Source: Gliomastix tumulicola
Taxonomy: Eukaryota; Ascomycota; Sordariomycetes; Hypocreales; Bionectriaceae
Direction of reading: 5' to 3'
DNA length: 64,000 nt
Assembly (NCBI GenBank): GCA_001599755.1
Contig: BCHX01000001.1
Span: forward strand, 1,364,001 to 1,428,000
The notes beneath the pieces were generated by a model. That model saw only the letters and a program-made list of their open reading frames with translations, was not told the DNA's origin and did not search any database. How positions within the stretch are numbered: the stretch's first letter is position 1; every line of letters begins with the position of its first letter. Position numbers and translations under genes: made by a program. Shown here in pieces: positions 1 to 10,527 of the stretch.

Positions 1-573
1 GACCCGAAAAAGACGACCCGGGTCTGTCTCAGCCAGACCGTGCGCCGCGTACGGAGCACGCACGGAGTGGCACCCTGGTCCCCTCTGAAGGATGGGCTTC
101 TTTGCACCCGGTACCCAGTTAGAATGCCGCGTGCCCTGCACGGATCCCAGACTCGACCCGGCCAGGCATAGCCGTGGGTATGTATCTGGTACTCTGGCGC
201 GATAACGTTGAGCGCCGTCTCACGCTGCCGGCACACAAGTACCTGGTACGGAGGACGCTGAGCAGGAAGGCCCGCCCTGGTGCTGCTCCTTCCACACCAC
301 CACACACACACACACCACACCCTTCTCTCTCCTCTCGCGCTCCTCTTGTCACCCTCGTCTCCTCTCTTGTCGCCTCCTGCTGCTGCCATCCGTCAACTTC
401 CCCCAATCCCCCGGGTCGTCGAAATACCTCTCTGTCCGACCTCGACAACAGAGCGGCCCAGCGAACATCGACAGAGACATCGACTTCCGCTTCAATATAT
501 AGTGCTTGGTCCACGCACCCGCACGCTCACAGCACATTCCCGACGACAAGACTCGATTGCGGCATCGTCAAAA
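1..573. promoter_or_regulatory. upstream region / 5' leader of veA
   Basis: No gene is supported here. The stretch is pyrimidine-rich near its 3' half and carries a short (CA)n run at about 297-325 and CT-rich tracts at about 326-380, both common in fungal promoters and leaders. The reading frames present are interrupted and show no recognisable family. It probably holds the veA promoter and 5' UTR. Confidence 0.4.
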
Positions 574-2309
574 ATGGCGACGCCCTCGTCCATCCCCCTC
601 GACCCGAACCGGGACTCGGCCGTGCGGCTCCATCGCCAGACGAGGGAGCATCGCCATCTCTGGTACCAGTTGACTGTTCTCCAGCAGCCTGAGCGTGCCC
701 GCGCATGCGGTGCAGGCACCAAGGGTGAGCATTACTTACTTCTTCGCCTGCTTCGGGTCGTCGTTGATATCACGCAATACTCACGCTTTCTCTGTCTGCA
801 GCCAACAGCGACAGGCGGCCTGTCGACCCGCCTCCCGTCGTCGAGTTGAGGATCAAGGAGGGTGCTTCCTGGGAGGAGGGCAAGGAGATCACCTTCGACT
901 ACAATGCCAGCTTCTTCCTCTACGCCAGCCTGGAGCAGCACCGCAAGATTGCCCCTGGCCGCATCCAGAGCCAGCCTAACCCGCCTATCCTGACCGGTGT
1001 CCCTGCCTCGGGCATGGCCTACCTCGATCGTCCTGCCGCCGCTGGCTATTTCATCTTCCCCGATCTTTCGGTCCGCCACGAGGGCCAGTATCGCCTGTCC
1101 TTCAGTTTGTTCGAGACGACCAAGGAGGAGAAGGACTATGACCTGGAGCCCGTCGATGGAAACCTGCCCACTGGTGTGGACTGGAGGATGGAGATCAAGA
1201 CGGCGCCCTTTGACGTCTTCAGCGCCAAGAAGTTCCCTGGACTGATGGAGAGCACGCCTCTGAGCAAGGAGGTCGCTGACCAGGGCTGCCGCGTGCGTAT
1301 CCGTCGCGATGTTCGCATGAGGAAGCGAGAGGGCAAGTCTGGAGGCCACGAGCGTCGCGAGGAGGGCTACTCGCGCCGCCGCACTGTCACACCTGCCACT
1401 GAGGACAGGAATGCTGTCGCTGCTCGCTCCAGGTCCATCAGCAACTCGAGCGAACACAGGGTGCCATATCCCGCCGAGGCGCCGCGCCGGCCGTCTATCC
1501 ACGATGCTTATCATCCTGGTCCTCCCCCTCCCCCGCCGCCTTCCACCTACGACTCAGCAAACCGTGGGCACCTATCCTTCGGCGACTCGACCGCTGCTCC
1601 TCCTCCCTCTCGGCAATACTCTCAGCCACCTCTGGCCCCCATCTCTCCCAGCGGCCCGTACACACCGTCCTCACACTACGGCAAGTCAGAGCCAGCCTAC
1701 ACTTACGCGCCGCCTAGCCGGGGCGGCCCACCGCCTCCAGTCTCTCCTGCTCTGAGGCAGCATGAGAGCCAGAGCCAGAGCCAGAGCCAGGAGCGCCGCT
1801 CGACCTACGTGCCACCCTCTCCGGTCTACTCGACGGCCAGCAGCCATGCCAGTCACGCCCGCCACGAATCACACAATTCTATTCCCTCCACGCCCATCTC
1901 CTCCCTCCCTCAGCCTCCGAGACTGGAGCCCAAGCCCTCCGGCCTGACCACCAACGGGATGCAGCTGCCGGCCATCAAGCCCAAGCCGACCGGCAGCGCC
2001 ATGACCATCTCTGCCATCCTGGCTGAGAATATTCCTACGCTGCCACCAGTCCAGCGGCTGCCTCCCCCCTCGCAGATCATCGAGCCTGACACAGACCCGC
2101 GGCCCCGAATCGCACCACTCGCACCTGCCGGTAGCAAGAGGAAGCACGATTATACGTTTGACCAGAACTCCCGCCCTCTGCACAACGGCGAGCGTCAAGT
2201 GGACCCTCACTACGCTAGATACCTGCAGCGCCTGGACCAGGACAAGGGAACGTTCTACCGTGCTGATGGTACCCTTGAGCACGTCAGCTTCAACAGTTTC
2301 TATCCTTAG
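574..2309 (+). CDS. veA: velvet protein VeA, developmental and secondary-metabolism regulator
   Basis: Two exons, 574-724 and 802-2309, joined over a 77-nt intron (GTGAGC donor, CTGCAG acceptor), giving 552 aa. The start is the first ATG in frame, just upstream of the conserved N-terminal stretch LQQPERARACG. The velvet domain spans about residues 27-235, with the family-typical segments RRPVDPPPVVELRI, FFLYASLE, SGMAYLDRP, GYFIFPDLSVRHEG and VFSAKKFPGL, and a basic stretch VRIRRDVRMRKREG at its end. The remainder is a Pro/Ser-rich tail with a Ser-Gln repeat (about 1770-1790) and a basic GSKRKHD motif. Length matches Aspergillus and Neurospora VeA (about 550-575 aa). In the family, VeA shuttles to the nucleus, pairs with VelB and bridges to LaeA to couple light, sporulation and secondary metabolism. 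Identity is firm; regulation here is inferred from the family. Confidence 0.95.
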
Positions 2310-3388
2310 CCGCTTAGGGTCTGGCCTGCGCAGCTGTCATTACCTCGATGCTCAGGGGGCACATGACGGGGCAAGGACCAACAAGCACACACCCCCGTTT
2401 GTATATACGGTCGACTGTTATCGGGGGATGTTCTCTTCTTTCTGGCCTCACCAGCCAGCTGGTCAGATACTGGCAGGAGCCTGTAATGCATTCTGGATCC
2501 TTATTTTGGGGCCGTGTGGGACAAGCTTCGTACGCTCACTCACTCTTTTCACTCCTTTCCTTCTATCCATTTATACTGTCATGGATCGGCTGGAAACACT
2601 GCCGGTATGGGATGGGCAGTCATCTTGATACAGGACCCGGGACATTTTCTGTCACTTCTTCCTTCTTGCAACTCGGGCGCTTATGAGAGCGCGGGTCGTG
2701 GAACAACACGAATCATGCTACGCCTGACAATTTTTTTTTTTTTTTGGATTCATGTGATGATATGGTAGCATGCATGCAAGAGTCCTGGGAACTACCCTCG
2801 TCGTTTTTTATCCTATATGCTTGTTATTTTTGGTATTTGTCACCGGACCTACGGGCATCCTGGTTATTCTTCTATATGGGACTTTGATCATTTTCTTATG
2901 TTGGAACGGACGCGGGAGTTATTATTACTATTCGTTAGCTGAATACCACGGAACCACACCATATATAACATGTTTGTGCTTACGAGTGAGATTTGCGGTG
3001 TGCATGCTTTATTTCAATCTGTTTGTCAAAAAAGGCCAACCTGACTGATGGCTATTGGTCCGAAATGGACTTGGCCAGGGAGAAGAGTGAGTTGTCGTTT
3101 GCGGTGGGGAATGCCAGAATGCCACACATCCCAGGAATGCGTCCGTTGCTGGGCGACCGCCCCGTCACGTGTCAACAGTCAACAAACGTCCCCTGCAAAA
3201 CGATGGCTAAGTACCCATTTCACCGCCTTCCCTTCCCCCCCCTTTCCTTTCATACAATCGATAAATATCTATCTATCATCCGAACTGCGAAGACTTGTTG
3301 ATCACACCACGACCACTCAACTTGACGGTATCAGATACACAGCCCAGCACACGAGAGAGACACAGGGACAGAGAGAGAGAGAGAAACC
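2310..3388. other. intergenic: veA 3' region and upstream of next gene
   Basis: No gene is supported. A T homopolymer lies near 2729-2745. A CACGTG E-box-like hexamer lies near 3166, a TATA-like stretch (GATAAATAT) near 3259, and a GA repeat at about 3369-3385 runs almost to the next start codon. Short frames have no recognisable similarity. Confidence 0.4.
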
Positions 3389-4789
3389 ATGGGCGCACCC
3401 AAGACATCCCGGGTCCCGAGACCGCCGAGCAGGAGTCGCTTTCAAGAAGGCTCCATGAACGACCGCACATCCGCCGCACCACCCATCTTCTTCGTCGGTC
3501 CTGAGGCTGCTGCTGCCGCCGCCGCCGCCGCCTCAGCAGCATCATCATCAGATAGCAACAACGCCACTCGACACCCGAAACTCCCCTACGGCTTCGAGAA
3601 GACCGTCGTCCCCGTCGTGGAGGAGCCCCCCGTGCTGGTGAAGCGCGGCAGCAAACAGTTCCTCGGCCAGGTGTGGGACGGCGTGCTGGAGAAGTTCCGC
3701 TTCGGCAGCAGTAGGAAAGATACACACGCGGTCGCAGAGGAGGAGAGACCCGGGCGCAACAGCAGGAGGAAGAAGGGTGTTGCTGCTGTTGTTGCTGTCC
3801 CGGAGGCTGCTGCTGCTGCTGCGCCGGCAGCAAAGCCCAAGAGGGGCGGCAGCAGCAGGGAGGACGAGCGGCCGTCCAAGGAGGAGGTGTACGCCAACTA
3901 CCACCATCTCGTCGCGTCGGGCTTCTTCTCGTCGCACGCCATCCAGTCGACCCGTCAACCGGGGCCCAACACCACCACCACCACCTCCTCCTCTCTTGCG
4001 CCGCCGTCGCCCGCGGCGAAGAACAGCGCTTCTACGACGACACCGCAGTGGCCGCTTACGCCCAACGCCACGACGCCCGTCCGCCCCTCGCCCGTGCAGT
4101 CCCCCCACAGCGCGACGTCGTCGAGGGGGAAGAAGAGACCGTCAATTTCGATGGCGGACAACGACGACGACAACGACGACGACGGGCAGACTACTGCTGG
4201 GAACAACGGCGGCGGCGGCGGCGGTGGGAACAGCGGCCTGCATATCAAGAAACTCCGGAAGACGGCGTCGACCATCAACCGCGATGTCAGCGTCCCCCGG
4301 ACACGCTCCGCCTCGCGGACGATGGGGCTGCGGTCCTTCTCGAATGCCGTCAGGATGCCCTCTCTCACGGTGGATGAGAGGCTGGGACAGCAGCAGCAGC
4401 AGCAGCAGCAGAGACGCGAGCCTAATAAGCTCGTCAAGCGTGTGCCCAGCAAACTCCCCACGGACGACGCATCCGCCCCCGCCCTTCGACGCTCCTCATC
4501 ATCTACAAGACAGAACGTCGGCGAGAGTCATAACAACAACCACCACCCCCGAGCATCGCATGACGAAGGACGCCATCATGTCATCGTCGTCCCCGCCGCG
4601 CAGCAGCAGCAGGAAGGGAGCACCCGCGTTCTGCGTCCCAGGAGGAGCGCCGCCGAGCCCCTGCGCGTCCGGCCTGACGCTAACCGCGGCATCCCGACGG
4701 TGCCGGACATCCCGGTCCAGTTCACCTACGGCGAGGACAGGGAGAACGACGGGCCGTGGAAGGGTCTTAGACGGACCCGGGCTACGTGA
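3389..4789 (+). CDS. hypothetical low-complexity basic protein
   Basis: A single open frame of 466 aa whose ATG sits in a strong context (AAACCATGG) directly after a GA-repeat leader. I do not recognise a domain. The first part carries a poly-Ala run (about residues 36-45) and then the most ordered-looking segment, LPYGFEKTVVPVVEE followed by GSKQFLGQVWDGVLEKF (about residues 66-105). The rest is disordered-looking: Ala, Thr, Asp, Gly, Gln and His homopolymer tracts, many basic residues, and a short tail with PDIPVQFTYGED. Codon use and the long uninterrupted frame support real coding sequence rather than a shadow. The overlapping frame at 3777-4823 is rich in Arg/Ser and is the artefact. Likely a lineage-specific nuclear or cytosolic disordered protein; no function assigned. 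Confidence 0.6.
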   Translation: MGAPKTSRVPRPPSRSRFQEGSMNDRTSAAPPIFFVGPEAAAAAAAAASAASSSDSNNATRHPKLPYGFEKTVVPVVEEPPVLVKRGSKQFLGQVWDGVLEKFRFGSSRKDTHAVAEEERPGRNSRRKKGVAAVVAVPEAAAAAAPAAKPKRGGSSREDERPSKEEVYANYHHLVASGFFSSHAIQSTRQPGPNTTTTTSSSLAPPSPAAKNSASTTTPQWPLTPNATTPVRPSPVQSPHSATSSRGKKRPSISMADNDDDNDDDGQTTAGNNGGGGGGGNSGLHIKKLRKTASTINRDVSVPRTRSASRTMGLRSFSNAVRMPSLTVDERLGQQQQQQQQRREPNKLVKRVPSKLPTDDASAPALRRSSSSTRQNVGESHNNNHHPRASHDEGRHHVIVVPAAQQQQEGSTRVLRPRRSAAEPLRVRPDANRGIPTVPDIPVQFTYGEDRENDGPWKGLRRTRAT

Positions 4790-5901
4790 GCCGTTTGTTT
4801 TTTCTCTCTCTCTCTGTGCATAGGTATCATCCTACGTTGACTTTCTCAGGCGAGCACGAGATAGGGAAAGGGGGACGGGATGTGAGCAAGGATGACGACG
4901 ACGACGACTGCCTTTGGGACAGATACAGATACTCCCTATCAAAGGACGAACGACGGATGGAACGGGAGTTGGAATTTTTATTTTATTCGATTCTCACGCG
5001 TCACGACTCACGAAAGCTCTCGACGTTCTACGACAAGACGGGCTTGCTCCTACAAGCGGCCCCTGAATTTTCGCAACCACGGGGTTTTAGGGTCTGGGAT
5101 AACGCGTCTCACATGTATAAGCGTCACGGACGGACGGCTGGGCGTTTCTTCAGTTTTCTGTATTTTCTTGTTTCGATCTCTTATATATTAGGGTCTCCTT
5201 ACGAGGATCAGTGAGTGGTTGGACTATCTGATGGGTGACATTGCATAGTCTCCCTAGAAGAAGAGGGTCGGACATGGCTGTGATCCGTTACATCTAGCTG
5301 TTCATGTAAAACAATCAACGGGAACCAGACTACTATGCATACGAACGGTCCTCATTTTTTTAATATGCCTGGTGTTGACTAATACTCGACAGCGACAACT
5401 GAGCGACTACTGTCTATAGAGTAAACGAATAAGACAAATGAACTATCCTCCTGCTATCAAAGGAGCGTGTACGGGCTTCCGCCTTCGAAAGCCCAGCCAT
5501 TATACAACCGATGCCGCTGTCCGGCACGTCCCTCTTTCTGCTATAGAATAGACACTGCCCCCGAGCGCTCAAACACGCTCGAGCGGCCATACCATCATGG
5601 TCAAGTACAACAAAAACGCACAATTTCCACAACCAACAAAGAACCCCCCAAAGCCGATTTCCAGAACCGACGGCTATAGTAACCAGAACCTATACCAAAC
5701 CTTCGTGGTGCTTTTTGTGATGCAACTAGATTCCGCCCGAGAAATAAAAAGGACAAGGGAAAAGGAGAAAGAAGGTATAAAAGAGTTGTCGTGCGTGGAA
5801 TCATGCTGTATCGTAGCACTAGGTAAGAAGAGAAGATATTATATGAGGGATATCTCGTCGGCTCATGAGAAGGGGAAAACGAAAGAAAAGCACAAGAACT
5901 T
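4790..5901. other. intergenic between convergent genes
   Basis: Two genes converge here, so this holds two 3' ends. A short (TC)n run lies near 4803-4815. Nothing else is recognisable, and no frame has a family signature. Confidence 0.35.
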
Positions 5902-8900
5902 TCAACCAACTTCCACTACGCGTTCAGGCCGCGTCTGGAACAACTGTGCCGTCTTCGACTGGACGACCCTTATCGCGGACTGGACCACGGCCCAGGCAAA
6001 GACGAAAATGGAGGGAATATAGCTGTATACCATGGCGCAGAGCATGATGACGAGCAAAGGAATCTGTGCAGTCGCATAGTCAGTAAAGGATAGAGGGTTC
6101 TCGGAAAGAGTTGAGTTACGTACCCAGATGAAGAAAAGATTGCGGTCATTGCTGATCCGTTTGAGGCGAGCTTCTCGTGCACGCAGGAACTGCTCCTGCT
6201 GCTCTTTGGTGATCGCGTTCTTTCGCCCGATGCTGAGGACACTAGGGACGCCAGTCTTCTCTTGTTCCTCAGTAGCGTCTTCGGTCCCCTCGGTCCCCTC
6301 GGTCACTTCGGTCCCTTCGGTCTCTTCGGTCTCCGTGGGCTCGACCGTCTCGGTGGATGATGATGGCGCCTGATCGTAGATGCGTGCGCACTTGATATCT
6401 GCTTCGGCTTCCGCCGCAGCTTGAGCGGCCATGGATTGCTTGTCATCCATCTTCTGCTCCAGCTGGAAGAGTTCATCATACGAGGGCGGTGGCTGGGATG
6501 AAGAGCCCATGTACGACGAAATGTCCCACCACCGGTGATCCATCTTGGGCTCCTGGCGACCTGGAGATTCAGGGCGGCCGCCCATCATGCCAGGCATGTA
6601 CTGTGTCACACGCCTCATGAAGGGTGCTTGCTGGAGGTACGCCTGGTAGTCTGGGAGCACTGGTCGTCCAGGAAGCGTGGGAATCTGAGGCATGTGAGGA
6701 AGGTTCTGGAGGTGGAGAGCCATAGACTGCTGGAACTGATGGAACTGTTGCTGAAGGCTTTCCTTAAATGCTGCACCCATCGCGTTGGCCATTGACATGA
6801 CATCGGCCTCGGTCTCAACCTGCGCCTGATCAAAATGTCCTGGAGCCTCCCGCTCCGGCTTGGCGACGCTCTGCCGCCGGCTGGGCCGTCTCATGCTGAG
6901 ATAGCTGTCCTCGTCCGGATCCTCGTCCTCGAAATCACCCGAGGTATACTCTGGGCTCTCCGAGCCAGAGCCAGGGGACAAGGGTTCATCGTGCGTGCGT
7001 ATCTGGCTCAGGGGCTCAAGCATCGAACGAACAGAGCTGAAGCTGCTGACCCGGCTGTGAAGCGACGTCTCACTCCTTGACCGCGTAGGTCTCTCGGAGA
7101 AGCGGATAGCACGAATGACCGCCCCAGACTCGGCCAGTTCTACTGGAGATTCATCGGAGAGACTGCATGCCCTGGGGTCGGCCCCGGCGAGCATGAGGCG
7201 CCGAGCAATCTCTGGCTGATCGTGGATGGCTGCAATATGAAGAGGGGTGAAATGACCGTTGTCCAGAGCATTTGGATCGGCTCCACGCGCAAGCAGGCCC
7301 GCAACGAGACGTCGGAATCCCAGCGAGCACGCCAGATGGAGCATTGTGTGGCCAGACGGGCTCTTCTGATCTAGGTTTGCCTCGCGCGGGCTGTCATCCA
7401 GATCGATGATATCCAAGCACCTGAGAAGCTGCAGCTCAAGACCCTCCGAGGAAGCTTGGTTGAACATGGAGCCCACGGGAGGAGTATCTCCTCCTGAGGC
7501 ATCGCTTGGTGAAGCGCCGTAGGCGTTGATTACACGGCGAGCCAGGGCGCTGACGTCCATGTCGGTACCAAATGTCTTCTCTCCCACACATTTCAAAGCC
7601 AAGCGCATGAGATGGGTCTCCCCGTCATCGACATACCTGAACATCGGGGTATTGGTTGGTAGCGGTAGCTGCAAAGGGGGGATCGTACTGTGCTGGCAGG
7701 TCACCGGAACGGAGCCGACAACAGCTGAAGGAGGCAGCAAACAAACCAACGATGTTTCTCCCCAGTACGTTGTGGTCACGGCCCGAGTACTGCCGAAGTA
7801 GACGTCGACCCCCTGGAAGAAGCTCGTGCCCAGGATGGTAACTTCGATACCGCCCACGCGGGACCCTTCGCCCGGAATCACCTTGTGAATCATCGGATTA
7901 GGCTGTGGCTGGCCGCTGCCAAGAGGAACAGGCAGGAAACTGGTGGCCAGGGCCTGTGGCATCTGGCTAGCAGCCTGCGTGCCGACAGCGGACCGGAGCC
8001 CAGTCGGACTGCCAGTGCGGCTAGGATGGTTGGATGAAGCAGCCGAGTACAGATGAGCCAGAGCCAGATTGTCGACACTGGCAGACCTCGCAGGTGGAAG
8101 ATTGAAGGGATTCTGATCCATTGGGTTCGGGGTCGGCGGGTTCGTGTTGAATGCTCCGTGGCCACTATTAGGGGAGAATAGGGACTCCGGCTGTGGGAAG
8201 TTGGAGACTGGTGCAGGGAAGGGAGACACGGTCGCCGGCCTGGTCGCTGTGGGGGACTGCGATGTCTCCATCTTGGTCATTGTCAACTCGTTGGGAATCC
8301 GGGAGTTGCTGGACTTTCTCTTTTTCGACGGGCCACCGTTAGTTGGTGAAGCAGGTCGGGACAGGGGTCGAGTTGCTGGACCGGGACCGCCGCCGGCAAG
8401 CAACTGCATAGGCGAGAACAATGACGACGGCGATATTGGGTGATACGGCGACTGAGCTGGAGGTACCAAGTCTGCTGAGACGTTGTGAGCTTCTAGAGCG
8501 GCGATGTTGATAGGGGAAAGGTCGCCAGGTCCTGCAGAGCCGACAGTGCTAACCGACTCTGCCTTGGCTGGTAAGTGGCCTTGAGCCTGGGCCTGTGCCT
8601 GTGCCTGTGCCTGGGCCTGTGCCTGGGCCTGGGCCTGGGCCTGTGCCTGTGCCTGCGCTTGTGCCTGTGCCTGGGCCTGTGCCTCTGCCTGGGCCTCTGC
8701 CTGGGCCTGGGCCTGGGCCTGAGCCTGTGTCTGGGCGGCGGCTAGAGTCGGGGGTGCTGTCTTGTGATCGTCCGTTATCATGATGGGGTCGGACATGCCC
8801 TGTGCAACGAGCCGCCCTTCCGAATCCTTGAGGGTGACAATCATATTGAAGCCCAGCTTCTCGCCATGATGTCGACAGTAGCAAGCAATCCGCACAGGTG

Positions 8901-10527
8901 CATCATAAGCCAGAGCACCATTTTGATTGGTACCGTCCTCCTCGAGATGCGGCTTCAGTTCCTTAACTTCTTGCGTATTGAACACCACGACACGGTACTC
9001 CTCGTCCTCCATCCAGGCCTTCTCCGCATCAGCCTGCTTGACCTTCTTGCGAGCCGCACGCTTACGTTCACGTCCTATGCAGTTCTGGCAGATGCGCACT
9101 TCGGCACCGTTCTGGGACGAATTCTCCCCATCGTCGTTGGGAGGGGGCAGGTGTCGCTGAGGGTTCGCGGCTGCCCTCGCAAACGCCCTGTCCCTCAGGT
9201 CGTTCTGGGCCATAGCGCTTGTACAAACTAAGGACACAGAGAGCTCAAGCGTTGCCGCCGAAGGCGGCGGGGGGGGACGAATCTGAAGCTTGGGCTTGGA
9301 AATTGTGTGAGTAGGTAGGTGAATCCTGTGCACACCGCGGGGCGGGTTCTTGAGAATGAGATTCAGTCGGATCTGCGTCTCGACGCGAGATTTTGTCGGG
9401 ATCGGCTTGATGATGAGCTGGCATCGGGGCGGAGGAGGCGGCAGATGCATGGACACAGCGGGCTGCGGAGCGCCGAACTGGAAAACAGGCTGGCCCTGTT
9501 GTCTGCTGCTGCTCTTGGACGATCGTTGCGATGGGGGCCGCCGCCCCTTATTGGTCGGACCCCCGTGCAAGAGCTTGTAGGTGGACGTCCCATCGGGAGC
9601 AGGAAGTCCTGACGTCGAAAACCATTGGTTTGGTTGGGAGGGTTGACGGCCGAGCGATGCGTGCGCATGGAAGTTAGACGGCACGAATCCGTGGATAGCC
9701 GGCGGAGAGGGCGTGTGGAAGGCGGCCGATGGGGTTGACTGGTGACTGCCCAAAGCCCTTGACACTGGCGATTCTTCTCTCGAAGGCATGCCATAGTGGA
9801 ATGACTCAGCGGAGCATTGCTACAACACCAGCGTCAGCGCTAGGCCTTCAAGACATGGACAGACAGACAGAAAGAAAGAAAGGGAACAATGCACAGAAAC
9901 GGAATCCAAAGCGAGAGGGGGCGATCGTACCGAGTGCTGCCTGTTGTGCTGATGCAACATGAGGTCTTCGCTCATGGGACTAGCGCTGTTGAACATGGTA
10001 TCGGCCGGCGTCACGGTGCCAGCCTCAGGGATATCGAACGAGAAATCGAATGGCTGGTGGTCAGCTGCGTCGGACATTCCATAAGGCAGGTCCTGCGACG
10101 AAGTGTCCTGGAAGTTGTGTAAAAAGGAAGCCTGATCGCCCTGCAAGATGGGCCCGAAGGGGTCTTCCTCCAGGCCTTCCAAATGCTGATCAGACACACC
10201 GTCCCCCATAACGGTGTCGTTCGTCGGCGGCGGCGACGCTCTGTCGCCTTTCCTATCCGACTCAGCCGAGTCCGAAGAGTATTCATGGAATGAACCGTCC
10301 TTGGGGGAGGTCGAGACTTGGAAAGACGTCAAGTCGCTCGGGGATACGAACAGCTGGCTCTCGTCTTTTTGTGACGCGGCTAGCGCTTGCAGTGTGTCGG
10401 GACTGTTGTTCTCGAACTCGGTAGAGTCTCGCGGAGCGAAGCCATCCTCGCCTGCGCCTGCGCCTATATGTGTGCCGTGGATAGGGTCGTCGCCCAGAAT
10501 CAAGGGGCTGGGGAAATGGTCTGACAT
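5902..10527 (-). CDS. Mga2/Spt23-type membrane-anchored transcription factor (IPT/TIG, ankyrin, C-terminal TM)
   Basis: Three exons read leftward: 10527-9931, 9819-6124 and 6063-5902, giving 1484 aa. Intron 1 is 111 nt (GTACGA donor, TGTAG acceptor). Intron 2 is 60 nt (GTACGT donor, TTACTGAC branch, CACAG acceptor) and would also read through if retained. Visible domains are an acidic N-terminus, an Ala-Gln repeat (about 560-615), a basic GPSKKRKSSNSR NLS-like motif (about 700), an IPT/TIG immunoglobulin-like fold (about 843-930, VIPGEGSRVGGIEVTILGTSFF), ankyrin repeats (about 1020-1090, SGHTMLHLACSLGFRRLV then HFTPLHIAAIHD), and a C-terminal hydrophobic helix beginning at exon 3 (IPLLVIMLCAMVYSYIPS). 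This order is that of yeast Mga2 and Spt23, ER-anchored precursors released by ubiquitin/proteasome processing to activate the OLE1 desaturase gene. Architecture is firm; targets are inferred. Confidence 0.88.
6064..6123 (-). other. in-frame 60-nt intron in the Mga2-like gene
   Basis: On the minus strand it begins GTACGT, has the branch-like TTACTGAC and ends GCACAG. It is exactly 60 nt, phase 0, and contains no stop. Removing it joins FFIW directly to IPLLVIMLC, placing the Trp next to the membrane helix as in my recollection of family C-termini. Keeping it would insert 20 polar residues before the helix. Confidence 0.75.
8583..8733 (-). repeat. hexanucleotide repeat encoding an Ala-Gln tract
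   Basis: About 25 imperfect copies of a GCCTGT/GCCTGG-type hexamer on the plus strand, which on the coding minus strand encode alternating Ala-Gln with a few Ala-Glu units. It lies inside the Mga2-like coding region between the N-terminal half and the NLS-like motif. The length is probably polymorphic. The opposite strand reads as an artefactual Pro-Val/Gly frame. Confidence 0.9.

Noticed and set aside
732..1514. 260-codon minus-strand frame across veA
   Set aside because: Antisense shadow of the velvet domain; no family signature, and the plus-strand frame is unambiguous.
3777..4823. 348-codon Arg/Ser-rich plus-strand frame overlapping the orphan gene
   Set aside because: Composition is that of a frame-shifted reading of GC-rich coding DNA; the overlapping frame from 3389 has a better start and coherent composition.
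8595..8783. Open frame encoding Pro-Val/Pro-Gly repeats on the plus strand
   Set aside because: It is the antisense reading of the hexanucleotide Ala-Gln array in the Mga2-like gene.
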